Part shown: piece by piece, positions 55,200 through 63,933 of the stretch | How the letters are laid out: each line of letters begins with the position of its first letter | How positions within the stretch are numbered: position 1 is the first letter of the stretch | Source: Consotaella salsifontis | GTDB lineage: Bacteria > Pseudomonadota > Alphaproteobacteria > Rhizobiales > Rhizobiaceae | Reading direction: 5' to 3' | DNA: 64,000 nt | NCBI RefSeq assembly: GCF_900167365.1 | Contig: NZ_FUXL01000002.1 | Coordinates: forward strand, 248,001-312,000 | The notes under the pieces: model-generated | Seen by the model: the letters and a program-made list of their open reading frames with translations, nothing else | Databases searched by the model: none | What the model was told of the DNA's origin: nothing | Position numbers and translations under genes: made by a program

Positions 55200-55946
55200 T
55201 CAGCGCCCGGTCGGCCGGCCGTCTTCCGGCCGATGTGGTCGATGGCGAGCGTCATGCGCCTGTTTCTGCTCTGGTGTCTCAGCGCTTTCAGCGAAGACCT
55301 CGTCGAAAGGTTCTTCGCCGGGCTCATGGTCGGCCAGCGCGCCCCGGTTCTCGGCGACCAGCTCCTCCGCCTCGTGGCTGGCGACCACCAGTTCGCGCTT
55401 GCCGGTGGCGATCTGCCAGAAGGCCTGGGCCGAGCGCAGGGCGAGAAGGCCGAGGCCGACCGGCAGCATCAGATAGGCGACCCAGCGCTGCACCCGCTCC
55501 TGAAGCCCGAACGTGTCCTGCATCCAGAGGGGATAGCGCAGGTCGTCGAGGCCGAACGGTCGCTTCCACAGAAGCAGCCAATAGTCATAGGCCCCGCCCC
55601 GCGCCTGCGCGCCGAAGAGCTGGAGCCAGTCGGACTTGATGAGGATCACGGCGTAGGCGAGCGTCGCCAGCGCGCCGAAGAGGCCGAAGACCCGGACCAC
55701 CGGTTTCGGGAAAAGGCGCACCACGGCGTCGACGCCGAGATGGGCGCCGATCTTCAGGCCATAGCTCATGCCGAAGAGGATGAGCCAGGCAAAGAGGATG
55801 CGCGTCAGCTCCAGCGCGCCGCCCCACCCGGAATTGAATCCGTAGCGGGCGATGACCTGGGTGAACGAGATGATGGTGATGGCAGCCATCAGGATCGCGA
55901 GGACATTCTCCTCGAAACGATCGACGGCCTTGTTGAAACGCGCCAT
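55200..55946 (-). CDS. dctQ: TRAP C4-dicarboxylate small permease DctQ
   Basis: A 248-residue small permease with four membrane segments (first FEENVLAILMAAITIISFTQV). A polar C-terminal tail of about 65 residues, rich in Glu and His, is longer than usual and probably cytoplasmic. A 45-residue loop between the second and third segment region (QLFGAQARGGAYDYW to PLWMQDTFG) is characteristic of C4-dicarboxylate DctQ. GGAGGAGCCAGCGAGC precedes the ATG. It sits 212 bp after dctP. Confidence 0.92.
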   Translation of the reverse strand: MARFNKAVDRFEENVLAILMAAITIISFTQVIARYGFNSGWGGALELTRILFAWLILFGMSYGLKIGAHLGVDAVVRLFPKPVVRVFGLFGALATLAYAVILIKSDWLQLFGAQARGGAYDYWLLLWKRPFGLDDLRYPLWMQDTFGLQERVQRWVAYLMLPVGLGLLALRSAQAFWQIATGKRELVVASHEAEELVAENRGALADHEPGEEPFDEVFAESAETPEQKQAHDARHRPHRPEDGRPTGR

Positions 55947-56079
55947 GCTCGCTGGCTCCTCCAGTGCGTTCCGGGCGAAAATCGAGGCAACCGGCGCATT
56001 CCATCGCGAGCGGCCAATCCCATGGGCGAGAAGCCGTTCGCGGTCTATCCGCCGGTCTTAAGGATGCATAGGCAAAGGC

Positions 56080-56130
56080 CGCCGGCCCGATGAATGGCCG
56101 GCGATCCATGAGCGAGCCGCCTCTTGCGGC
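56080..56130 (-). other. Hairpins between dctP and dctQ
   Basis: Two stems lie just downstream of dctP on the minus strand: GCCGC-N5-GCGGC (56116-56130), then a perfect 8-bp stem CGCCGGCC-N8-GGCCGGCG (56080-56103). No T-run follows either. They probably let the binding-protein message accumulate over the permease part, as in the other TRAP operon here. Confidence 0.55.
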
Positions 56131-56158
56131 AGCGCGATGCGGGCGGGGAGCCCCCGGC

Positions 56159-57163
56159 CTACTTGTTGTTCGAGGCCACCGCCGCGTCGATCAGGTCCTT
56201 GCCGATGTCGCCCTCGAACTGGGTCCAGACCGGCTTCATCTTGTCGACCCACGCCTGACGCTGCTCCGGCGTCAGTTCACGTACCTTGGAGCCGGCGTCG
56301 ATGATGTTCTGGCGGTTCTTCTTCTCGATCGCCGCGACATTGTCGTTGGCGTTCTGCGTGACTTCATTGACGATCTTCAGGAACTGGTCGCGAACGTCGG
56401 GATCGAGCCCGTCGAGCCAGTCGGTCGACGTCACCAGCAGGTAGGCGAGGAGCTGGTGGTTCGTCTCGGTGATGCCGTCCTGCACCTCAAAGAACTTCTG
56501 GGTGTAGATGTTGGACCAGGTGTTCTCCTGTCCGTCGACGACGCCGGTCTGGAGCGCGCCGTAAACCTCGTTGAAGGCGAGCTTCTGGGCCGAGCCGCCC
56601 AACGCCTTGATCATCGCCTCGGCGACGTCCGACGTCTGGATGCGATACTTCAGACCGCTCGCGTCCTCGGGCATGACGAGGGGCTTGTTGGCCGAGAACT
56701 GCTTCAGGCCCGACGACCAGTAGCCGAGCCCCTGGAAGCCGGAATCCTGCATCACGTCCAGAAGGCCCTTGCCGGAATCCGACGTGATGAAGCGATTGAC
56801 CGCGTCGAGGTCCTGGAACAGGAACGGCAGGTCGAACAGACGATATTTGAGGGTGTAGGGCTCGAACTTGGCCAGCGAGGGCGCGGCGAGCTGAACATCG
56901 CCGAGGAGCAGAGCCTCCATGACCTTGTCGTCGTCATAGAGGGTCGAGTTCGGGAAGACCTGCATGCACATCTTCCCGTTCATCTCCTCGTTGACGCGTT
57001 TGGCGAGAAGATTGGCCGCATCCCCCTTGGGATGGCCCGTGCCCGCGACGACGTGGCTGAACTTGACGACCGTCTCGCCGGGGTCGCAGCTTTCCTGCGC
57101 CAGAACCGGCGACACGAAGAGAGCAAGAGCGGCCGTCGACACGGACAGAGCGAAAAGCTTCAT
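56159..57163 (-). CDS. dctP: TRAP C4-dicarboxylate binding protein DctP
   Basis: A 334-residue periplasmic binding protein with a signal peptide (KLFALSVSTAALALFVSPVLA). Family motifs include VVKFSHVVAGTGHPKGDAA at the mature N-terminus, the substrate-binding arginine region LKYRIQTSDVAE, and GVVDGQENTWSNIYTQKF. GGGAGGAATTGATCC precedes the ATG at 57163; longer frames lack a signal peptide. A sigma-54 promoter is 68-83 bp upstream and the dctBD genes are next door, so it serves C4-dicarboxylate import. Confidence 0.95.
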   Translation of the reverse strand: MKLFALSVSTAALALFVSPVLAQESCDPGETVVKFSHVVAGTGHPKGDAANLLAKRVNEEMNGKMCMQVFPNSTLYDDDKVMEALLLGDVQLAAPSLAKFEPYTLKYRLFDLPFLFQDLDAVNRFITSDSGKGLLDVMQDSGFQGLGYWSSGLKQFSANKPLVMPEDASGLKYRIQTSDVAEAMIKALGGSAQKLAFNEVYGALQTGVVDGQENTWSNIYTQKFFEVQDGITETNHQLLAYLLVTSTDWLDGLDPDVRDQFLKIVNEVTQNANDNVAAIEKKNRQNIIDAGSKVRELTPEQRQAWVDKMKPVWTQFEGDIGKDLIDAAVASNNK

Positions 57164-57197
57164 TGGATCAATTCCTCCCATTGGATCCTCCAGAACA

Positions 57198-57215
57198 GCG
57201 GGTGGAACCACCCGC
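57198..57215 (-). other. Leader hairpin at the 5' end of the dctPQM message
   Basis: GCGGGTGG-AA-CCACCCGC is an 8-bp perfect inverted repeat lying 16-33 bases downstream of the sigma-54 -12 element, so at about the first 5-20 bases of the transcript. It could protect the 5' end. Confidence 0.45.
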
Positions 57216-57230
57216 GCCCGCTTCAGGAAG

Positions 57231-57246
57231 AGCAAGAGGTGTGCCA
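57231..57246 (-). promoter_or_regulatory. Sigma-54 promoter of dctPQM
   Basis: On the minus strand TGGCAC-ACCTC-TTGCT is an exact match to the -24/-12 consensus TGGCAC-N5-TTGCW. It lies 68 bp upstream of the dctP start, next to the gene for a sigma-54 activator (DctD). Transcription should start near 57219. Confidence 0.92.
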
Positions 57247-57330
57247 AGTTGCCGCAGTTCGCGGGAGGCGACGCGTCGGCAGCCTTCTGCGGCGGAACGT
57301 CGTCGATGAGGAGCATGACAGCCCCATCCG

Positions 57331-57350
57331 ATGTGTAGATGACGACACAT
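57331..57350. promoter_or_regulatory. Candidate DctD upstream activating site
   Basis: ATGTGT-AGATGACG-ACACAT is a 6-bp inverted repeat with an 8-bp spacer, centred about 97 bp upstream of the -24 element. Its size, symmetry and distance fit the upstream activating sequences bound by DctD dimers at rhizobial dct promoters. Confidence 0.6.
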
Positions 57351-57373
57351 TGCAACCGGCGATGGGTCGCGTT

Positions 57374-58732
57374 CTACCCTTCCGCGCCCTCGATACCAAG
57401 CCGCCGCATCTTGTCGTAGAGCCCCTTGCGGGAGATCTGAAGACGCTCGTAAACCGGCTTGAGCCTGCCCTCGCTCCTCTTCAGCTCCGCTCGAATTTGG
57501 GCGCGCTCGAAATCGTCGACCCGCTCGGCAAGGCTGCGCTCGTCCATCCCCGGCGCCTCGCGTGGGCGTGGCGCGTCTTCCGCGATGCGATAGAGCCCGA
57601 GGACGAAGCGGTCGGCGACGTTGCGGAGCTCGCGGACATTGCCCGGCCAGTCATGGGCCAGAAGGCGGGCCTCCATCTCCGGCGTCATCTCTGGGATCTC
57701 CCGCCGATAGCGCGCCCTCGCCTCCCGCGCGAGATGGAAGAAAAGCAGCGGAATGTCGTCGCGCCGCTCGCGCAACGGCGGAATGTGGAGATTGGCGACA
57801 TCGAGCCGATAATAGAGATCGGCGCGGAAGCGGCCCGACGCGCTGGCCGCCGCCAAATCCTCCTTGGTGGCGGCGACGAATCGCACGTCGACGCCGATCG
57901 ACCTGTTGGAGCCGAGCCGCTCGATGCGGCGCTCCTCGATCGTGCGCAGCAGCTTGACCTGAAGATCGAGGGGCATGGATTCGATCTCGTCCAGGAAGAC
58001 GGTGCCGCCGGCGGCATGCTCGATCTTGCCGATGCGCTGGCGGGCGGCGCCGGTGAAGGCTCCCGCCTCGTGACCGAAAAGCTCGGATTCGATGATGTCT
58101 GCGGGCAAAGCTCCGCAGTTGATGGCGACGAAGGGCTTTTCAGCGCGCTCCGAGAAGTCGTGGAGGGCCCGCGCCACGACCTCCTTGCCGGAACCCGTTT
58201 CCCCGTGGATGAGCACGTTGGCGTCGGTGCCCGCCAGCGCCGTGATCTCGGCGCGCAGGCGCTCCATCGCCCATGAACGCCCGACAAGGCGTGCGGCAAG
58301 CGCCTTCTGCTGGTCGAGCACGTCGCGCAGCGCCCGGACCTCCAGCACCAGCCGGCGCTTTTCGAGAGCGCGGCGACAGGCGATGAGCAGCCGATCCATG
58401 GCGAAGGGCTTCTCGATGAAGTCATAGGCGCCGTCGCGCATGGTCTCCACCGCCATCGGCACGTCGCCATGGCCGGTGATCACGATGACCGGCAGCGCCG
58501 GATCGATCTCCAAAGCGCTGCGCATGAGGCTCGCCCCGTCCATGCCCGGCATACGAATATCGGTGACGATGATGCCGTTGAGCGAACGCGTCACCCGCTC
58601 CAGCACCAGATCCGCGCTGGAGAACACCTGAACCGCGATGCCGGCAAGCTCGAAGCTCTCGCCAATGCCCTCGCGAAGGTCGGGATCGTCATCAACGAAA
58701 AGAACGGTCGGCGGCTGGCGGGGCGCGGTCAT
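57374..58732 (-). CDS. dctD: C4-dicarboxylate response regulator DctD (sigma-54 activator)
   Basis: A 452-residue NtrC-family activator. The receiver domain (1-125) has DDD, the phosphorylation site in VTDIRMPG (about Asp58) and the EKPF lysine. The AAA+ domain has Walker A GETGSGKE, the sigma-54 contact GAFTGA, and GTVFLDEIE. A Fis-type helix-turn-helix is at the C-terminus (ISRKGLYDKMRRLG). It is four bases overlapped with dctB and 210 bp upstream of dctP, which it should activate when DctB phosphorylates it. Confidence 0.95.
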   Translation of the reverse strand: MTAPRQPPTVLFVDDDPDLREGIGESFELAGIAVQVFSSADLVLERVTRSLNGIIVTDIRMPGMDGASLMRSALEIDPALPVIVITGHGDVPMAVETMRDGAYDFIEKPFAMDRLLIACRRALEKRRLVLEVRALRDVLDQQKALAARLVGRSWAMERLRAEITALAGTDANVLIHGETGSGKEVVARALHDFSERAEKPFVAINCGALPADIIESELFGHEAGAFTGAARQRIGKIEHAAGGTVFLDEIESMPLDLQVKLLRTIEERRIERLGSNRSIGVDVRFVAATKEDLAAASASGRFRADLYYRLDVANLHIPPLRERRDDIPLLFFHLAREARARYRREIPEMTPEMEARLLAHDWPGNVRELRNVADRFVLGLYRIAEDAPRPREAPGMDERSLAERVDDFERAQIRAELKRSEGRLKPVYERLQISRKGLYDKMRRLGIEGAEG

Positions 58733-60492
58733 GATGCGACTTTCACTGTCATGCTCTCTGTTGGCAAGGTCGCGCCTCCGCCCTTCAGCCTCACCTCGAA
58801 GCGGGCGCCGCCCTCCCTGCCCTCGCCCACCGCGATCGAGCCGCCGAATTCGGCGACGATGCTGGCGACGATGGAAAGGCCGATGCCGAAGCCCTTGCCG
58901 ACGCCCTTGGTTGTGAAGAAGGGATCGAAGATCGTCTGGCGCATCTCCGGCGAAACGCCGGGGCCGTTGTCTTCCACGAAGAGGAACGCCCCCTCCTCAT
59001 CCTCTCCCCAGGCAATGCGAACGCGCCCGTCCTTCTCCTCGGACACGGCATCGATGGCGTTGGCGAGGAGGTTGACCACGACCTGCGTCAGCCGGATGCG
59101 GCCGCCCTGAACCGCGACTGCCTTTTCCGGCCGCTCGATCTCGAGCGCGATGGCAAGCGTCCGCGCGCGCGGCCGCATCATGATCAGCGCCTCGTCGACG
59201 ACGACCGCAAGCGGAACCGACGTCACGCTCTGATCCGGCGGCCGGGCAAAGCTGAGGAGCGTGCGGGAAAGCTCACCCGTGCGGCGGATCATCTCCTCGA
59301 TCTTGCCGAGGTTGCGGGTCGCGGCCTCGGAGTTGCCCCGCTCCAGAAAGCGCTTAGCGTTGTCGGCGAAGGCCTGGATCGCCGTCAGCGGCTGGTTGAA
59401 CTCATGGCTCAGCGTCGTCGCCATCTGCCCGATCGCGGCGAGCTTGGCGCTCTGCACCACCTTTTCCTGGGCGGCGCGCAGGTTTCTTTCGGCCTCGGCC
59501 CGCTCCTCCACCTCGCGCGCCAGCTCACGCGTGCGGTCGCGAACCCGGCGCTCCAGGCGCAGCGTGGCGGCGCGCTCGCTTCTCATGCGCCGCAGTAGTG
59601 CGTCCCGCCGCATGAGAATGAAGAGCGCGACAAGCGCGACGAGGCCGAGCACCAGCGCGGCGGCGCCGCCGCCGATCCAGAAGGTGAGCCGCGCCGGCGC
59701 GACGTCCACCAGCACCGACAGCGTCCAACCGAGCAGCGGCAGATCGCGCGATGCCTCGACGAAGGGATGCTCGCGCCCATCGGGGCTGGCGAGGAAGACC
59801 TCGTCGAGATCGTGCGCCGGCAGAACGGCGGTTGCTCCCCGCCCCGGCTGCAGTCGCCAGTCCGGCACGTTGGAGATAAGGATACGCCCCAGCTCGTCGG
59901 TAACGAAGATGGGGTTGCGCGACAGCGACCACGTCGCTTCCAGGCTGTCGAGCGGGACCGCGACGGCTACAAGGCCGAGTAGCCTGTCGCCCTGCCAGAC
60001 GCCGCTGGAGAAGAGATAGGCCCGCTCGCCGGCACTGTCGGTCACGGAGGCGCGGCCAAGCCGGTGCTGGCGCGCCGCCTCGAACAGCGAGGCGGGCACC
60101 GCCGGCGCAGGTCGATGCGGCGCGGCGTGGGCGAAGACCGCGCCGGTGCTGTTGACGAAGAGCACATGCGGAGCGCCGGAAAGCCCCTGCACCTCCAGAG
60201 CCATCGCGGCGGCTTCCACATCGCGTGATGCCTGCTCAGGCGCGGCGAAGAGGTCGGCCACATCCCGCCGGCGGGCCACCAACGCCGGCACGAGACGGTA
60301 TTTCTCGAAGAGTCCGGTGAGCACTTCGGTCTGGATCGCCAGCCGCTCCTCGGCCTCGCGGCGCAGCGAATCCAGCACGCGAGCGCGTGAGGTCATGGCG
60401 GCGGCGAGAACGAGAAGGGCGCAGACGACAACAAGCACCGCGACGGCCCATCGGCCGGCGCGGCGGCGTATCCTGCGCGACGTCTTCGACAT
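58729..60492 (-). CDS. dctB: C4-dicarboxylate sensor histidine kinase DctB
   Basis: A sensor kinase of about 587 residues. A first membrane helix (about 14-34), a double-PAS-like (dCache) periplasmic sensor region (about 35-265) and a second helix (about 270-295) precede a coiled linker. The H-box (TLSHEFNQPLTAI), N-box (NLLANAIDAV), G1 (VEDNGPGV) and GKGFGIGLSI are all intact. The HEFNQPL form of the H-box is typical of the DctB/NtrB class. Start uncertain: ATGs at 60492 and 60501 and a GTG at 60555 are in frame. It overlaps dctD by four bases. Confidence 0.92.
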   Translation of the reverse strand: MSKTSRRIRRRAGRWAVAVLVVVCALLVLAAAMTSRARVLDSLRREAEERLAIQTEVLTGLFEKYRLVPALVARRRDVADLFAAPEQASRDVEAAAMALEVQGLSGAPHVLFVNSTGAVFAHAAPHRPAPAVPASLFEAARQHRLGRASVTDSAGERAYLFSSGVWQGDRLLGLVAVAVPLDSLEATWSLSRNPIFVTDELGRILISNVPDWRLQPGRGATAVLPAHDLDEVFLASPDGREHPFVEASRDLPLLGWTLSVLVDVAPARLTFWIGGGAAALVLGLVALVALFILMRRDALLRRMRSERAATLRLERRVRDRTRELAREVEERAEAERNLRAAQEKVVQSAKLAAIGQMATTLSHEFNQPLTAIQAFADNAKRFLERGNSEAATRNLGKIEEMIRRTGELSRTLLSFARPPDQSVTSVPLAVVVDEALIMMRPRARTLAIALEIERPEKAVAVQGGRIRLTQVVVNLLANAIDAVSEEKDGRVRIAWGEDEEGAFLFVEDNGPGVSPEMRQTIFDPFFTTKGVGKGFGIGLSIVASIVAEFGGSIAVGEGREGGARFEVRLKGGGATLPTESMTVKVAS

Positions 60493-60585
60493 TCCTCCCA
60501 TCACGCCTTTGGCATTGCGCAAAATGCGAAGACTGGCAAGGGCTTGAGCCGCCACTGCGCCTTTTCGTCAGCGGCTCGTCCACCG

Positions 60586-61602
60586 TCATAGCCCCAGCGT
60601 GTTGGGGTCGGCGTTAGCGGCGACGGCCGCATCGATGAAGTCCTTGCCGATTTCCCCCTCGAAGCGCGTCCACACGGGCTTCATCCGATCGGTCCAAGCC
60701 TTCCGCTGGGCGGGAGAGAGAACGCGAATGCGAACGCCGGCGTCGACGAGACGCTGACGGTTCCGCGCCTCCGTCTCGGCGACCTTCTCGTTCGCAACGG
60801 CCGTCACCTCGCTGACAATCGTGAGGAACTCCTCCCTCACATCGGGTCTCAGACCCTGCAGCCAAGCGGCCGACGTCACCAGCAGGTAAGCGAGCGTCTG
60901 GTGATTGGTTTCGGTGATGCCGTCCTGCACGGCGTAGAAGTCCTGCGTTTAGATGTTCGACCAGGTGTTCTCCTGGCCATCGACATCGCCGACCTGAAGG
61001 GCGTGGAACACGCTCTCGAAGGGGGTCACCTTCGCCTTGGCGTCGAGCGCATCGATCATGGCCGCGGCCACGGCGGAAGGCTGGATTCGGAAGGTCATGT
61101 TCCTTGCGTCATCAGGCAGAACCAGGGGTCGCATGGCCGAGAACTGCTTGAGTCCCGACGCCCAATATCCGAGCCCCTGGAAGCCGGAGCCGCGCATGGC
61201 CCCGAGCAGCTGCTTTCCGCCGTTTGAGACGAAAAACCGGTTCACGGCGGAAAGGTCCTGAAACAGGAACGGAAGATCGAAGATACGGTATTTGCGGGTG
61301 TAGGGCTCGAGCTTGGCGAGCGAGGGCGCGGCGAGCTGCACCTGCCCGGACAAGAGGGCGCCCATCACCGCCTCGTCGCTGACGAGCGAACCGTTGGCGA
61401 ACACCTCCATGCACATCCGGCCATTCATCTCCTCGTTCACCCGGCGGGCGAGAAAATTGGCGGCATCCCCCTTGGGATGGCCGACGGCGGCGACGACATG
61501 GCTGAACTTGACGACAATCTCGCCCGGATCGCATTCGCCCTTGGCCAGGGCGGGCGCGGTCAAGAGAGCGAGGGCGGACAGGCAAAGCGCAGCGAGCTTC
61601 AT
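60586..61602 (-). pseudogene. Second dctP gene interrupted by a single TAA codon
   Basis: A close paralogue of the DctP encoded at 56159-57163, with signal peptide (KLAALCLSALALLTAPALA), FSHVVAAVGHPKGDAA and DVDGQENTWSNI. Right after TWSNI a TAA (60949-60951) stands where the intact paralogue has Tyr (SNIYTQ). The same frame then continues with TQ-x-F and VQDGITETNHQ to a normal C-terminus. The rest shows no frameshift, so one base change (TAC or TAT to TAA) broke it recently. GAGGAGG precedes the ATG at 61602. The stop removes the last third, including half of the C-terminal lobe, so a functional product is unlikely. Confidence 0.88.
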
Positions 61603-61918
61603 GAAATTCCCTCCTCTTCGTTCTCCGCACGGGCAAAAATCGCCCGCCTTCACGAGAGCGGAAGAGTCTGGAAATCCTGATCGGAAAGCCGCCGCGGGCT
61701 TAAACGCGTGTGGCTCGACACCGCTCCGAGACACCACGCTAAGCCCCGGCCCCGCGCCAAAAGCTTACAATCAACGGTAGCTTTTTTCGCGAATCGATTG
61801 AATGACCGTAACGACGCGCCCCGCTCGGTGAGCGCTGCGACAAGGGGGCGGCTTGATCCGTCCTCCTCGGCCCGAATATTAGTTGACCATGACTTTCCTA
61901 TTATCCCCGCACCGCCTC
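61603..61918. other. Intergenic stretch upstream of the second dctP gene
   Basis: About 315 bp between the thioredoxin-like gene and the broken dctP gene, with no coding frame of note. It contains a weak AT-rich inverted repeat (AAAAGCT at 61760, AGCTTTT at 61780) and the palindrome AATCGATT at 61793. I found no sigma-54 element like the one before the intact dctP, so the paralogue was probably not under DctD control. Confidence 0.5.
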
Positions 61919-62476
61919 TCAGGCATCCGGCCCTTTGGCGCCCAGAAGCGCCGTCGCCTCTCTTGCGATGTCGCCGGGGCGGTGCTCGCCGGCCATACGG
62001 GCGCGGATGACACCGTCACGGTCGAGAATGAAGGTCGTCGGGAAGACGCCGACCTCGAAGCGCTGGGAGGAGAGGTTGAGCGCGTCCATCGCCATGGCGA
62101 AATCGATCCCGTTGTCGGCGATGGCGTCATCCACGGCCTTGCGGTTGCCGCCGGTGTTGACGAGGAGCACGTCGAGCCCCTCGGCGCCATAGCGACGCCT
62201 CAGCTCGACCAGTTCCGGCATCTCCTTCAGGCAGGGCGCGCAGCCGCCGAGCCAAAAGCCGAGCACCAGCACCTTTCCCTTGTAGGCATCGAGGCCGTGA
62301 TCGGCGACGCCGATCGGGTCCTGCACCGCCTCCAGAGCCAGGGACGGCGGATGATCGCCCACCTTCACGCCGGTCGCCGTCTCGCCGGCGTCGCTGCATG
62401 CGGCCAGAGAGGTCAACGCCGCGAGCGCGACGACACCGCCCACGCAATTCCTCAACGCTCCAGCCGAGAAAGCCAT
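61919..62476 (-). CDS. TlpA-like thioredoxin lipoprotein (distal)
   Basis: A 185-residue membrane-anchored thioredoxin-fold protein with lipobox LAAC near residue 27. The redox site is GGCAPCLKEMPEL (CxxC about residue 82), and the cis-proline region is VFPTTFILDRDG. The ATG at 62476 gives a clean lipoprotein signal. It is on the same strand as a second TlpA-like gene and an ABC ATPase, but separated from them by the cytochrome c gene on the other strand. It probably reduces disulfides in the periplasm. Confidence 0.88.
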   Translation of the reverse strand: MAFSAGALRNCVGGVVALAALTSLAACSDAGETATGVKVGDHPPSLALEAVQDPIGVADHGLDAYKGKVLVLGFWLGGCAPCLKEMPELVELRRRYGAEGLDVLLVNTGGNRKAVDDAIADNGIDFAMAMDALNLSSQRFEVGVFPTTFILDRDGVIRARMAGEHRPGDIAREATALLGAKGPDA

Positions 62477-62479
62477 CCC

Positions 62480-62797
62480 TTGTCCTTTCGTATTCGCGGC
62501 GCCGCCGCCGCGCTGTTCATCGCTGTCTTGGCTGTTCCCCTCCCCGCCCTGGCGGACGAGGATGGCGCGGAGCTTTTTCGCTCCACCTGTGCCGATTGCC
62601 ACGGCGCCAAGGGCGATCAGCGCGCCCTTGGCCAGTCGCGTCCAATCGCGACGCTCGATGCCGCGACCATCACCGAGACCCTTATCGCCCGCCGCGCCGC
62701 TCCCCGCACCATGCAGGATCGCGTCAAGGCGGCGCTCACCGACGACGAGGTGAAGGCCCTAGCCGACTACGTTTCCTCTCTCGGCGGTGGGAGCTGA
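62480..62797 (+). CDS. Small periplasmic c-type cytochrome
   Basis: A 105-residue cytochrome c with a signal peptide (AAAALFIAVLAVPLPALADE), the heme motif CADCH about residue 37, and a C-terminal VKALADYVSSLGG helix; the axial methionine is probably in RTMQDRV. The start is inferred: the only nearby codon giving a signal peptide is TTG at 62480, with a weak GAGAAAG upstream. It lies between two thioredoxin-like genes on the opposite strand, with its start only 3 bp from one and its end overlapping the other by 39 bp. Confidence 0.75.
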   Translation: MSFRIRGAAAALFIAVLAVPLPALADEDGAELFRSTCADCHGAKGDQRALGQSRPIATLDAATITETLIARRAAPRTMQDRVKAALTDDEVKALADYVSSLGGGS

Positions 62798-63298
62798 GAG
62801 AAGCGGTCCGATCTTCTCGCCGAGGGCCTTCTCGTTGAGCGGACCGTTGACGCGCTCGATCAACCGCCCCTCCCCGTCGATCAGGAACGAGGTCGGCGCG
62901 GCCAGCACGTTGTAGCGCGCGCTGGTCAGGTCGAGCCGATCCGTCAGGAGCGGCATGGACAGGTCCAGCCGGCGCACTGTGGCGCGCACGACGTCTTCCG
63001 ACTCGCCCATATTGATGGCGAGGATGGCGACGCCCTTGTTCTGGTTGGCGCGATAGAAGGCGTCGAAATCCGGAAGCTCCGCGAGGCACGGTCCGCAGCT
63101 CGCCTGCCAGAAGTTGACCAGGACGACCTTGCCCTTGAGATCCGCGAGGCGAACGGTGGAGCCGTCGAGGTCCGTGGCAACGATCTCCGGCGCCGTCCTG
63201 TCGCCGTCCGGCTGGCGCAGGGCTTCCTCGCGCTTGTCGTCGCAGGCGGCAAGCAGCACCAGCGCCCCGAGGGCCAGGGAGAGGGCGAGCCGCCTCAT
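62759..63298 (-). CDS. TlpA-like thioredoxin lipoprotein (proximal)
   Basis: A 179-residue lipoprotein (lipobox LLAAC at residue 19) with thioredoxin fold and active site CGPC in WQASCGPCLAELPDF. The cis-proline loop is LAAPTSFLIDGEG. The ATG overlaps the stop of the ABC ATPase gene by four bases, so the two are translated together. Coupling of an ABC exporter/permease ATPase with thioredoxin-like proteins is typical of P19-type iron-uptake loci. It differs clearly from the distal TlpA-like protein. Confidence 0.9.
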   Translation of the reverse strand: MRRLALSLALGALVLLAACDDKREEALRQPDGDRTAPEIVATDLDGSTVRLADLKGKVVLVNFWQASCGPCLAELPDFDAFYRANQNKGVAILAINMGESEDVVRATVRRLDLSMPLLTDRLDLTSARYNVLAAPTSFLIDGEGRLIERVNGPLNEKALGEKIGPLLSAPTAERGNVVG

Positions 63299-63933
63299 GC
63301 CTTCCTCCCGTGCTCCAGGCGCAGGATGCGGTCCGCCTGCCGGCCGAGCGCCGGGTTGTGGGTGACGAGGACGATGGTCCGTCCCTCTGCCCGCAGGCTT
63401 TCCAATAGCTTCATCACCCGGCGCTCGTTGTCGGCGTCGAGATTGCCGGTCGGCTCGTCCGCGAGGATGAGCGCCGGCGCGTTGATCAGGGCGCGGGCGA
63501 TGCAGACGCGCTGCTGCTCGCCGCCCGAAAGCTGGGACGGCAGATGGCCGGCGCGCTCGGCCAGCCCCACCCGCTCCAGTGCCTCCAGCGCCTCGTCGCG
63601 ATCAGCCACCGAGTGATAGTGCTGGGCGAGCATGACGTTCTCGACCGCCGAAAGGTAGGGGATCAGGTGGAACTGCTGGAAGACGAGGCCGATCTTCTCG
63701 CGGCGGATGACCACCCGGTCCTTTTCCGTGAGGTTCGCGGTCTCGATGCCGTCGAGGCGATAGGAGCCGGAGGTCGGCGCGTCGAGCAGCGACAGGATGT
63801 TGAGCAGCGTCGTCTTGCCCGAGCCGGAAGGGCCCATGATGGCGAGGAACTCGCCCTCTCCGACACGGAAGGTCACGTCGTCCAGCGCCGCGACCTGGCC
63901 GAAATGGCGGGAGAGCGCATCACAGCCGATCAC
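63295..63933 (-). CDS. ABC transporter ATPase (MacB/LolD type), possibly partial at its 5' end
   Basis: A 212-residue ATPase with Walker [11 protein letters not shown]-loop [11 protein letters not shown], signature LSGGEQQR, Walker [14 protein letters not shown] and switch VTHNP. The signature and length place it with MacB/LolD/FtsE ATPases that work with FtsX-like permeases. The GTG at 63933 is the only start in the window, without a clear ribosome-binding site, and the frame stays open to the right edge, so the true start may lie beyond 64000. The partner permeases must lie beyond the window. Confidence 0.9.
   Translation of the reverse strand: MIGCDALSRHFGQVAALDDVTFRVGEGEFLAIMGPSGSGKTTLLNILSLLDAPTSGSYRLDGIETANLTEKDRVVIRREKIGLVFQQFHLIPYLSAVENVMLAQHYHSVADRDEALEALERVGLAERAGHLPSQLSGGEQQRVCIARALINAPALILADEPTGNLDADNERRVMKLLESLRAEGRTIVLVTHNPALGRQADRILRLEHGRKA

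Noticed and set aside
60949-60951. TAA in the second dctP as a recoded codon
   Set aside because: Selenocysteine uses UGA and pyrrolysine UAG; TAA recoding is not expected here, and the paralogue has an ordinary Tyr, so a simple nonsense mutation is the better reading.
61603-61918. A sigma-54 promoter for the second dctP
   Set aside because: Searching for GCAA-N5-GTGCCA on the plus strand found nothing close to consensus, unlike the exact match before the intact dctP.
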